From NCBI GenBank assembly GCA_013423325.1, contig BLJB01000038.1:124634-188633 (forward strand): a stretch of DNA of 64,000 nucleotides. The letters run 5' to 3'. Source of the DNA: Usnea hakonensis (Eukaryota > Ascomycota > Lecanoromycetes > Lecanorales > Parmeliaceae). Positions 10,650 to 20,605 of the stretch are shown piece after piece; the first letter of the stretch is position 1, and each line of letters opens with the position of its first letter. Below the pieces are notes generated by a model that had not been told where the DNA came from, did no database searches, and was given only the letters and a program-made list of their open reading frames with translations. The position numbers and the translations under genes are program-made.

Positions 10650-12470
10650 TCATTCAAGCGTAATGTCCCCCTCCTCCATCCAATCAACATCAAGTACCAT
10701 ATCAAGTGCTTTGCCGTCCATCAATCCGTGAACGTAGCACTCCCCCACAAGGGCATAATGACCGCTGTCAGTCCTACGAATGACAAAGGGCACTGAGCCA
10801 CCCAAGAAGACACAGATGGCGTCTCCCTTTGCTGCTCTCTTGGGGACCACGCCCATGTAGCCATCCCCGGTCACGCAGAAGCGTCTCATGTTGGCAGTGT
10901 TCTCTAAAGCCGTCATGAAGGGCTGGATCTCTCCGACACGTCTCCCGGCACGCTCGGAATCATCAAGGTCCGTGTTGGCGGTGAATTGCTTGAACTGTGC
11001 AAACGCGAGAAAGGAGTTTGCGAAGTTGGAAGGGGCGGGCCTTTTCAGGTTGCCGGCGAGGTCATTTGTCATGTCAAAGATGAGGGTTCTCCAGAGAGCG
11101 TTGACCTGCCCTTCCCCGGGAGGATAGCGAAGGGTGTCTTCGTACTTGTGCGCTAGGGTAACACTAGCGTGTTGAAAGTCCCAAAGGCGGTTGAGAGTGT
11201 TGAGGCGCCCTAACAAGGAGGCTGACGCGGCGGGGTCTTCTTCCAGTGGCTCGGTAAGTGCTTCAATAATGTCAAGATGAATACCACGAACGTGTAGCGA
11301 ACGACCATCTGCGCTGATTTTGATCGCACTTCTGGCCGAATCTGTCGCCCGGAAGGTCTTTACCCCTTCAGCACTGGCTGTCCAACCGAGATTCTCTGAA
11401 ACCCTTTCTGCCCAGTTTGGTGCCCAGGAAGGAAGTCCAACGCGGTATTCATGACATGAAGCCTCGTATAAAACTTCAATCCCGCTGCCCTGCTCTATCA
11501 AGACCTTTGCAGTCCTGTGGTATAACTGGGCTGTTGACTCTGAGTAACGGACATGTAACGCTGAGCGTTCGGCATCTGTTGCAAGGCCAAGCAAAGCATA
11601 GACCCTGTCACGCTCGTCCGTAGCTTCGCAGAACGAAGATAGGTGGCGAAGGTGGTGTAGCAAACCTCGTGACCGACTAGCCTTGAAATCTTGCCTTGCT
11701 GACAGCATTGCTGACATGGCCGCACAACTGAGGTTCGCGGTGTGCTGCTGCGCATAGCTATCTGCATCAGCGGCGATCCGCGGCGAAAGACCGCGATTGT
11801 TGATGTGGGCTATCAGACCTGGGAGTGCTTCGCCGTGTAGTTGCAAACTCGTACCATACACCATATTGATATGTGATGCAACTGCATACTCCTGCATGAT
11901 CCACACGCGACGGAACCAAGGACGTGCCAAAAATCTACGCCAGCTTTTCCACTTTCGGTCTTCATAGGCTGGTAGGCCGAAGATTTCATACCTTTCGTTT
12001 GAGATCTGCTCGTAGTTCGCGGTTGTTCTGGTGATATGCACGAGTGCACTGAAAATGGCAACAACATCGTCATATTCATCCCCTGACTCCCCAAGGTCAG
12101 CCACGACAAGATAAGCCGTTTTGTAGATACGCCGCATGAGCTGGACTTGGGCTTCCTTTTCTTCATTGTCCCGTTGGTTTATGCAGATGGCATCCGCCCA
12201 CAGTAACAAAGGCTTATCTACAAGTCGGAGTCTTTGTAGCGCAGAATGTAGGTTTTTCGTGATTGATAGTTTAGATCCATCGCAGATGATGTCCCTGCAA
12301 TCATGAAGATCTCCCCAAGTATAGGACAATGCGTACCATTTGTAAGAGCAATCATCGAGTGAGGATAAGAGCAAGCTGGACACCAGAGGTTCCGCATCTT
12401 GACCGGGCTCAAGTTTGAGTAGTCGAAAGTCTGCAGGCCCAGTAAGCCGTTCATATTCAAACTCTACCAT
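10650..12470 (-). CDS. HET-domain (heterokaryon incompatibility) protein, 606 aa, single exon
   Basis: The first ~170 residues show the HET domain blocks in order: YKWYALSYTWGD (about 42-53), then LLLWADAICINQRDNEEKEA with the downstream IYKTA, and LARPWFRRVWIMQEYAVAS. The C-terminal end has the block often seen in such proteins, GDGYMGVVPKRAAKGDAICV followed by FLGGSVPFVIRR and a 'V-G-E-C-Y-V-H-G-L-M-D-G' stretch. HET proteins act in the cytosol in non-self recognition, triggering programmed cell death after fusion of incompatible hyphae; most family members are uncharacterised paralogues. The ATG at 12470 gives a full-length domain with the usual short leader. There are no introns, stops or frame breaks, so it appears intact. 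It is convergent with the NLR gene, with the skew islands and MITE between them. Confidence 0.92.
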   Translation of the reverse strand: MVEFEYERLTGPADFRLLKLEPGQDAEPLVSSLLLSSLDDCSYKWYALSYTWGDLHDCRDIICDGSKLSITKNLHSALQRLRLVDKPLLLWADAICINQRDNEEKEAQVQLMRRIYKTAYLVVADLGESGDEYDDVVAIFSALVHITRTTANYEQISNERYEIFGLPAYEDRKWKSWRRFLARPWFRRVWIMQEYAVASHINMVYGTSLQLHGEALPGLIAHINNRGLSPRIAADADSYAQQHTANLSCAAMSAMLSARQDFKASRSRGLLHHLRHLSSFCEATDERDRVYALLGLATDAERSALHVRYSESTAQLYHRTAKVLIEQGSGIEVLYEASCHEYRVGLPSWAPNWAERVSENLGWTASAEGVKTFRATDSARSAIKISADGRSLHVRGIHLDIIEALTEPLEEDPAASASLLGRLNTLNRLWDFQHASVTLAHKYEDTLRYPPGEGQVNALWRTLIFDMTNDLAGNLKRPAPSNFANSFLAFAQFKQFTANTDLDDSERAGRRVGEIQPFMTALENTANMRRFCVTGDGYMGVVPKRAAKGDAICVFLGGSVPFVIRRTDSGHYALVGECYVHGLMDGKALDMVLDVDWMEEGDITLE

Positions 12471-12799
12471 AGTGAAAATCGCGTGAAGTGATGGTCAAGG
12501 TTTACCGTCGTGATGGAAGATTTACATACAGCCTTGATTATTATACAGGCTAGTTTATATTATCTCACACCTGATCTGAGGATTCAAACTTGTGTGACAC
12601 CCTTGTAAGATTGATTAGATGGGCGTCAGCAATCTAGAGCTCTTAGACTCCTTAAAGCCACAGAAAGGCTGATTCGGCTAAACTTTACTACCTAGGTTAG
12701 ATGGCTAGGGTTAGCACACCTACCTGACCTACCTTACCTCCTACCTTCCCCCCAACCTTATCTTAGGTATACACCTAAGATACTGTAGTGAAGAGTGAG

Positions 12800-12906
12800 C
12801 ATATGCCACGTATTTCCATACTGCCCCCTGACGAGCTCTCAGCAGAAGTGAAAACCCCCCCCCCCCGCCCCCCCCCCCCCCCCCCCCCCNNCCCAGCAGA
12901 AGTGAA

Positions 12907-12937
<31 letters not shown>

Positions 12938-13500
12938 TATTCCCACCCCAATCCCCCGTCCCATCCCCCTCCCCCCATCACACCCCCCATCCCACCATAT
13001 CCCAACCTTCAAACCTTACTTACAGCCTAAAACATCACAATCCCCAACACACCGCCATCCTCACAAAAACGTAATTGAAAAAAAAAAGGGGGGGGGGATC
13101 ATTTAGAAGCGGCTGATCACATATCATTGTAGTCGTTTGTTGTTATCAAGAAGGCCGGGCTAGTGAAGGGAGGATGGCGAGGTTGAGAGAGAGTTAGTAA
13201 GTAAGGTAGGTTTACGTACGGTTGGGAGATTTGTGTTGGGAGGGGGTAGGGATGGTGGGATGGGAAGGGGAGGGGGGAGGGGTATAGGGTTGTGAGTGGT
13301 GGAAGAGGGGGTATGAGTGGTAGGTTGTAGGGGAAGGGGGTTCGGGGGTAGGGAAGGGAGGAGGATGGAGATGAAGGGATGGAAGGGTGGGTGGATGGAT
13401 GGATGATGGACGGAGAGTACGAATTGAAGGGAAAGGAAAGGAAAAGCAAGGCAAAGGAACAGGAAAAAGGAAGGCATTGATCTTCTAGAAGGAAAGAAAG
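12800..13500. other. strand-skew island 3: poly-C block (with assembly gap) then G-rich block
   Basis: 12810-13070 is C-rich with long C runs; at about 13080 the sequence changes through a run of A into a run of G, and 13080-13500 is purine/G-rich. The apparent proline-rich (+) and serine/proline-rich (-) ORFs here are composition artefacts. A two-base N gap lies at 12890-12891. Confidence 0.65.
12841..12908. repeat. duplicated 14-bp flank around an N gap in poly-C (probable mis-join)
   Basis: AGCAGAAGTGAAAA followed by a C run occurs at 12841 and again at 12895, on either side of the NN. The same unique sequence entering the same homopolymer twice is what a scaffold join made without overlap detection would leave. 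The true locus probably contains it once. Confidence 0.7.
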
Positions 13501-13509
13501 CAGGGAAGC

Positions 13510-13830
13510 AAAAAGAACGTCCAACTCAAATCCACCAGGAATTGCTAACCCTCTCTCTCACCCCTCACCCCCCTCGCTCCCTTCTCCCCCCTTTTCCTCC
13601 CCCTCAACCCCTCCAAATACGGCCCGAACACCAACCCATAATGCTCAAACCCCATCCTCTCCATCGCTCTCAAGACATCATCCCCATCCAGAACACCGCG
13701 TCCTTTCTTCTCCTTCTTCGCCGCAGCTACAACATATTCGATCGACAGCGTCAGTGGGTTTCGCTGGGTAGAAGTGGGCAATGAGATGTATGGATGGATA
13801 GGGTTCTCGAGGGGAGAGCACACCTTCGCT
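13510..13830. other. strand-skew island 4 over the 3' end of the NF-YB-like gene
   Basis: 13510-13730 on the + strand is C/T-rich with C runs; 13745-13830 turns G-rich. It covers the last coding exon and last intron of the histone-fold gene. Confidence 0.5.
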
Positions 13831-14317
13831 GGTAAGGAATCTAATGAATTCCAAGACATACTGCTCCATGTCCTCTACCGCTTGCTTTGTGATCTTGGCG
13901 TTTGTCGGCAGAGCGTTTTGCATGATTTTTTGTACTGCTATCCTTAGCTTCTTATTTACCAAGGCAAGGTCAAAGAGCTGAGCGTATGATACTCACGGTT
14001 AGCGCGCGGGATGTGAAGATTCGCAGGATCCATTTTCTCTCTCGGATGTTCGAGGTTCTCCACATCACTCGCTGATGACGAAGGGGAGCGCTGTTTCGGA
14101 AGATCCATTCCAGGTTTTGGCAAAAGCGGCCGCTGGGATTGAGCGCGATTCGTGGGTGTTGGGCCGTCTTTGATATAGAAAGATGAGATGCGGATATCGT
14201 GCTCGTTTAATATACTACGGCCAGAGTCCGCCGCTGCTAATGAAAGGATTAGCTTTTAAACATCAAAATTGGTATTTTAGTCAACAAGTCACCTTTGGGA
14301 TGCGTTTCAGATGACAT
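13545..14317 (-). CDS. NF-YB/CBF-like histone-fold protein (186 aa)
   Basis: Four exons: 14317-14293 (25 nt), 14236-13997, 13937-13824 and 13726-13545; phases 1, 1 and 1 join cleanly and the total divides by three. After a ~65-residue low-complexity leader comes the histone fold: VQKIMQNALPTNAKITKQAV, then M-E-Q-Y-V-L-E-F-I-R-F-L-T-S-E, then D-G-D-D-V-L-R-A-M-E-R-M-G-F-E-H-Y. These correspond to the alpha1-alpha3 pattern of NF-YB/HAP3/HapC (NAKI.K.A, FI.F.TSEA, GEDIL.AM...GF..Y). NF-YB pairs with NF-YC and, with NF-YA, binds CCAAT boxes; related folds occur in Dpb4 and Dr1. The sequence departs from canonical HapC (no IANV.RIM), so it may be a diverged paralogue. The C-terminal tail is basic and glycine-rich and lies in a C-rich/G-rich skew switch. 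The third-exon acceptor is a TAGCAG tandem. Confidence 0.82.
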
Positions 14318-15714
14318 TGTAATGGGGAAAAAAATGTGTCTGTTGCAAATCGAGCTGGTGTGCGCATAGAACGAAGAGGGAAACAGGCGATGATTTATAT
14401 GAACAAACAAAGCAAATAAAAGCAAGGATAGAAGAAGAGGGGAAATGTAAGAGGTAGATAATCTTGCGGATTAGAATTGGGGGATATCGTAGTTCTTTTA
14501 TTGAGGATGAGACGGGACAAACGAAGAACAGCGAAGAGACGGCGAATGAGTGAAGACACCACGTAGACCAGGTCGCTCTTACAAATCCAATTCAGGCACC
14601 AGTCCATTCTGGTCGTAGGCTGCGTCGTACATTAGAGATAATTGCGAAAGCGGACGCTTCTAGAGCTGTCTCCACCTATGCTGCAATGGATACCTTAGCC
14701 TTGAAATCATTAGGACATGCAAGTGTCCGTCGTTGAAGTTTGGCGAGAGCCGTGGACAGCTTACCGGTGAGGAGAACATATTATTCGACTGACCAATTCG
14801 TCGGCCATTAATTCTTCTCGTTCTGTGTAAGATCAGCCGTGTTCAAAAGGTTGTCTTTGCGCCTGCAGCCTCCCGTCAAGAACTCCTCTGGATGAGGCCA
14901 TAGTAAAACCACCGTAACAGTAATCTCTGTCGCTTTCCCGCCCAGAAGCCACAGCCTCAAAGTCAAACTGGACCAAAAAAAAGGCTCTCGCTCCAATGAG
15001 TTCACATCTTGATTGTAAACCTACTCCGTGGAGTATATATCGTGTTCCAGTTACACAATACCTCAAATGCTGTAACAAGAGTGGCAGCATCCCTAGAAAT
15101 GCAAGGTAGGACAGAAAGGAGGTCTGATAGGGCTAGAACACGAGATCCGAAACAATGTCAGCCCATATATAAATTACGCAAGTGTAAGGCGTCCACGTTC
15201 CAACCTTATCGATCAGACTTGAGGGCCTGGACATGATCGTATAAAGGTTCAAAATCGCCCTTCATACTTTCATAGAGGCACGTGACACTAGTTCAAGTGC
15301 CTCACGTCCAAGGTACTGTTTCGGAGATGAGGACTATCTGCGGACTGTAAGCTTCGAGTATCAGATTGATCTAGCTTAGGCTATTGTATAAAATGCTCCT
15401 TCTTCATCATCATCAAGGCCCGCCTCGCCTTCGTATCGTAATTTCAAAGCCTAAGGTCTGCCAGCAGTAACTCATCAACCGTCATTCGATCAGCAGCGCC
15501 ACAATTGTCAGAGCTCAAGTTCTAGCTTGGTCGTGATCCATCTGTTGAATAATGACATTGTTAGAAGCGAATAAAGCACCAAACATTCACAAAGAAGAAA
15601 CCAATATTTGCCTAGACTACATGCCCGGGATATCTCCAGAAGATCAGCCGCTGCCTTCAGGATGTATGGTGCGCATGCCAGCCATAGTAATAGTCGACGC
15701 CATCAAGGTGGAGC
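14318..15714. other. 1.4-kb intergenic stretch
   Basis: No supported gene. Short ORFs on both strands lack domain-like sequence and are broken by frequent stops. The side near 14318 should hold the promoter of the NF-YB-like gene, and the side near 15714 the 3' UTR of the secreted protein gene. Confidence 0.4.
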
Positions 15715-18197
15715 TCAAACAAAGTCAACCTCAGCAGTGACAATCTGATACTCGCTGGTCAGCGACGACGGATCTAAGCCTGTAGGAGATGTCCAGCTGA
15801 GAAGCATCTTTGTGCCGCCATTGACGATATCGTTGGAGCCGTAGTAACCTAAGTGAGCTCCGCCAGAATAGATATATTTCCCATTCAGACCAGGGTTTGC
15901 TTTGAACAGAAGTTGTTGCTCAGACCAATTGTACTTCAGAATATTCTCAACGTAATCGGAGGACGAGTCTCCTCCGGGCGCAAATGGCGGGAGAATGCCT
16001 TGGTCTGCGGCAAGGTATCGATAATAAAAGGTACTGTCGGCATAGACAGTCATGTAGACGATGATGAATGTTAGATGCCGAGGCGAATAGAAGACATCGA
16101 CGTCCATGAAAGCACCTTCGATGAAGTAGGCCGTAGACGATGATGAAGGCATATCAATGCTCCATGAGTTACCACCCCAGTACTCGTACTTTTGCACACG
16201 TCAGCACTTTGTCTCCACACTGAGGATCATGTGGACCTACCGAGTCACGATTGCCCACGCTGGCAGCTGCAGTCCTTGATAAAAGAAGACCGCCAGCAAC
16301 GTTACCAAAGAGATAGACATTTCCATCGTCCCCACCAACACCCGAGGCGCCCCAAGAGCGGATGCCTCCCGAACAGCCCCATTCGACCTCATCTTGATCA
16401 AAGATCTTGTTCACAGTACGCTGAGCAATTGGGCCACCTTTTCCGCCAGCGGTGATTGTCAAGAGTGTTGAGCCAGTGTAAGTGAAGACTGCAGCTTTAG
16501 TGGCCATGTTGACGTTGTCGTAAACGACTGGTGCAAAGATGACAGCCGTCGCTGCATCAAGAGGAATAAGAGATGATTCAGGCCAGATAGCGTATCGCTG
16601 GCCATTGCCTTGCACAGCTTCATTGTAAGCCATTTCGGCTGTTGTCAAAGGTGCAAAGCCGCGCATTCGGCCAACGTTGTCACTCCATTCCCCTATCCCG
16701 TCTTGTAAATCGAGGGGCTTTCCGCTCAAGCCATTCATACCAACGTCTATGGCGACAGAACTTGACACAAATCCGAGGAAATTGCCATTTGCCGTGGAGG
16801 TGGGAGGCGAGTAAGACCCCGTATCACAGAAGACAAACAGATGCTCACCGTTAAGCATGCCTCCCTTGCCACCATCTCGAGATAGATGGGGGGTGTCAGC
16901 CAAGGGACCGAGGGAAATTTGGTTGGAGATGTCGACCTCGAGGACGCCGGTTTCAGGCGAGATAGGATAGCCGGTGGAGAGATCGCCATTAACTCCAGTC
17001 GTGAGTAGGGTCTTAGCAAGCACTATGCCTGCAGGTGCTTTGACGTCTAAGTACTGTGATGAGGGAGTGTTTTGACTCGGCCCTTGCAAGTGGAAACTTG
17101 CAACCTGTGGCGATATGACAGAATCACCAAAGGCGTAAGAGATTCCAGGCCCAATGATGCTTGAGGGTGAAGTCGTGGCGACTGTGGAAGATGAAGAAAA
17201 GGAAGATGTTGTTGAAGCCGAAGTGTAGGAGCTACTTGTACCTGAGGATGAAGTGTAACCGATGCGAATCGCACCCTGAATTTGAAGGTCCGATGAAGTC
17301 GGATTATCGGTCAAGGATTTCAAGTAGCAATCATTGGCGTCTCCATCCCGGCTGGCAATGAACAACGCGGCCACACATTGGACTTGGTGGGCATCATAAT
17401 TGTATGCGTCGCACTTCTGAACACAGCCGGCAAAGCTATCGACCAGCTGGAAAGGATAGTCGTTGTGAGGGAAATCAGTGTTGCAGATGATTTGATAGAC
17501 AATGCCGGCATCAGAGGTGTAAGTGGTCCCATTCCTACCAGGGCATACCGAGGCACCAGTAGCACTTGACGCCACCGAAGATGCAGTGGCAGTTGGATTC
17601 GAGAGGCCACGCAGGACAAATGATTGATAGCCCTCATCCTGTCTGCGAATAAGAGCTTTACCGCTTGGCTTTGCCAACAGTGTCCCTGTAGAAGATGGGA
17701 GTACCTCGGTGATTGAAGCTGCTTTGTCTTTGCAGGAAGTCTGTGATGTATGAGAGCGATGTCGACGACGGCTTGGAAAACCAGCCAGCCAACCGCCTGG
17801 CACTTCAGGAGCTTGATGCTGGAATTGTGGGACGGGTGTCGGATATGTAAAAGGATCGAAGGGTTGCGTTGCGTTGAGGGGACGACAGTCACCACCAAAG
17901 CAACCAGAGTCAAGAGCAACACCAGTAGTCGCGGGGGGTACAGCAACAACGGAGTCTTGGGAGGTAAATCAGTACTCAAACCCGGCTCTCACAGAGGTGG
18001 GGCTTACGGTCCGCTGCCCCGAGGGGTTTGTTGTTCAGACTGCTACTAGAGCTAGCTGTTTGCTTGTGCACGATACGACCGAAGACATGGCCATACTGGT
18101 GACCATGAGCTAGGAGCTTCGCGTGGGTTGTCAGTGTCAGTCCAGCTGTGATGATGGAGACGGCGGTCAGGTGATTGGAGAAGAGGTTGATCTTCAT
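15715..18197 (-). CDS. secreted protein with PAN/apple-like cysteine domain and DUF4185-like C-terminal domain (792 aa)
   Basis: Exons are 18197-18008, 17955-16241 and 16188-15715 (phases 1 and 0). The N-terminus MKINLFSNHLTAVSIITAGL..THA is a signal peptide. A cysteine-containing module follows: CPGRNGTTYTSDAGIVYQI, C-N-T-D-F, S-F-A-G-C-V-Q-K-C-D-A-Y, Q-V-Q-C and D-C-Y-L-K, spacing typical of fungal PAN/apple-type domains that bind protein or carbohydrate. A Ser/Thr-rich linker (about residues 255-290) probably carries O-glycans. The remaining ~480 residues, rich in GGKGGMLNGEHLFVFCDTGS and VGGDDGNVYLFGNVAGG type strands, resemble the DUF4185 beta-propeller-like domain. The protein is predicted extracellular or wall-associated, function unknown. 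Without the two introns the reading frame breaks at both ends, which supports the model. Confidence 0.8.
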
Positions 18198-19182
18198 GAT
18201 CAGCCTGTTTGCGGGATGCGGGATGTAGTGAGTATATCTGGGGAAAATTGTAGGGCCTCGCGTGCTGAGGGTCGTGGAATCACGAGTGACTTAGGCGCTA
18301 AAAGAGTGACGTTGTTGATGTTTAGAAGGTAAAAGAATGTGCTGAGGGGAAGTGTGAATAGGTCGATAAAGATGTTTCTTTCAAAGGGGTCAGGTAGAAG
18401 ATATTTAGATCAAATGAATGTGGTTGCTGCTGCCAAATGATTGTTGTTGTTGTTGTTTGGTGTACGGTTGTTGGAGAAATAAGAAAGAAGAAAGAGTGGA
18501 CGGTAATCTCAAATCACCAAGTGGCAATTACTTGTACTTTATGAAATTACCGTAAGTAATTATGGGCAACTTGACCGCGCTTATGGCAATCACGACACCG
18601 GACAGACCTGCCCCTTTTAAACAAGGGATTTTGCATCAAGTAAAGTAGGTGACACCAGACAAATTTAATTGGATCGAGGCACCGCTCGTATATCTCCGAA
18701 GCGCCGCTGAGGTTGCATCGAATCCTGCTATTACACTGATAGGAACTTGAAGAGGGGTTTCTCGGTAATTGCATTGCTTTTGTCAGTGCCAACAAAATGC
18801 AGAGAGGCTTAGCTAGGGGTCGCTGGAGAGTACTCGTACTTCGGCCTCATACAACCATGGTAATCAAAGGCCATGTGAGAGGAAGGGAATCCTGAATTGA
18901 TACCTACACAAAGCAGCTGGCAGGCCCCTTCGGACTGATGATCATGCTCATGCAACAACTTGTCACCCATGAATTCCACGCCTAGCTTCTCACATCCTGA
19001 AGCTGACGTATCAGGGCGCGATTAGCTATCGCTTTGGCTTGCTTGTTCCCCTAGCCAATTGATACTGTCATTCTTACCCCTGAAGTGGGCAGGTTGCTTT
19101 ATATTGGGAATCGTGGAGAGGCCTTCCAAATAAGATTGCCAGCCCTCCGCTTCTCTCGCAGCTGTACACCCATCCTTCGGCG
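18198..19182. other. intergenic region between secreted protein gene start and RRT8-like gene end
   Basis: About 1 kb. The part near 18198 is the promoter of the secreted protein gene. There are GTT/TTG-rich runs near 18430-18470. No gene, RNA or repeat was recognised. Confidence 0.4.
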
Positions 19183-20231
19183 TCAGTTGACCTTCCTAGC
19201 CTGTTCCTTCAAGCCCGGCGCCGTTCCCGCGTTGGTCACATTCCCCTTTTCCATATCCGCTGCCCACAGTGCTGCTCCCACCGTATTCGTAAAGGCGAAC
19301 AGAATGCTCGCAACAGGTACCAGTTCTAGCAGGACAGCTGCAACACCGAAGCTACAACATATTGTCAGTACGTGTCCCGAGCCCCCAACGCCCCTGCGCC
19401 AATTTTGCGCATTGATGACTTACCTAGTGTATGCTGCTTTATACTCCCCAACGTGCTTTTGCCTCTGCGTACTATTCCACTGCTTCAATTGAAAGTACCT
19501 CGAATGAGCCGCCGGGCCGGCGCGTTTCCCCTGCAACACCACAAACATGACCGTGCCAACCACTGGTATAAAATTCAGCGGTAGGTACATGAAGTACCGA
19601 ATAATTGCCGTAGGTGTGAATTTCTGAAAAGGCTTCTTCGTCAACTTCCCCAGCTTGCTCATGATATCGCTGCCTCCCTTGATCTGTCTTCCCTCGCTCA
19701 CAAGGTTTGTAGTGTTCTTGGATACCAGCACGCCATCGAATGTGTCGACAAGGGCGTCTTCAATGAGGAAAGTCTTGCTGAGAACTGTGAAGAGCGTTGA
19801 AGACTCAGACAAGACGAGCAGGGCAGCGGTTACAGCAGCCAAAGGGCCAGAGGTGAACGCCATAACAGCCATTTGAGGCAGGTAGGTAAAGAGAAACATG
19901 AAGCTGGTGACGCCGAGGCCCAGAGTGACTGTTGGGGCAAGTTTGGCTGTGAGAGGCTTCCTGTGAAGCCAAGAGTCAGCATCTGCTACACCGCCTGTGG
20001 GGTCGCGAGCAGGGGCATACCATAGAGAGCGATGGGCAAGAAAGTAGTAGATACCCTAAATATCCAACCTTGTCAGTCTACAATCCTCAGATTATTCGAG
20101 TGAATGGAGGGTAAAACGTGGCAGCTTACCTTAATTGGGTAGAGGTATGCTGCGGAACGCGCAGCTTGTATGGTTAGTGATTTGATGCGGTCTGCTTCGC
20201 CGACAGCGACCTCCTTGACTTTATCTGCCAT
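19183..20231 (-). CDS. RRT8-like multi-pass membrane protein (280 aa)
   Basis: Exons are 20231-20130, 20055-20021 (a 35-nt micro-exon), 19960-19424 and 19351-19183; phases 0, 2 and 2 join without stops. The protein starts MADKVKEVAVGEADRIKSLT and then has several hydrophobic helices: MFLFTYLPQMAVMAFTSGPL, AAVTAALLVLSESSTLF, YFMYLPLNFIPVVGTVMFVV and the last-exon helix FGVAAVLLELVPVASILFAF. The pattern, with the sequence L-P-L-N-F-I-P-V-V-G-T preceding a polar Q-G-K-R-A-G-P loop, matches the fungal RRT8/LDS family (outer spore wall and lipid-droplet-associated proteins in yeast). The molecular role in filamentous fungi is not established. A 374-bp spacer separates its start from the 3' end of the PA-TM-RING gene. 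Confidence 0.78.
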
Positions 20232-20605
20232 TTTATTAGAGCGAAGAGCACGGAGTAGAAGTTATCTAGGTAGAGATAGTGGTGAGGCACTTCTTCGAAT
20301 CAAGGCACGCGATCAGCCCTATCAGAATTCGATTGTTCCCATGACGCTAGCATACTCCATCATCAAAATTGGCTGAGCAGTGGAAAAGCTTTACTCTGTA
20401 TATGTGGTATATCATCGCCTCATTTGAACAAGTATGAGTAGAACCCTAGGTACAATGTTGGTAGTCAAGAAGGCATGACTTCAAGAGACACTCCGCAATG
20501 CTTTCACGGTTCTGGACCTCCACGCTCCATATCCATGCTTGAAGCGCCCCAAACGCCCATGCTCCTTGGCTATGAAAAGATTCAATTATCACACAAGATC
20601 TCCTC

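Noticed and set aside
12788..13524. Proline- and serine-rich ORFs around the poly-C gap
   Set aside because: Homopolymer by-products in a skew island, one even crossing the N gap.
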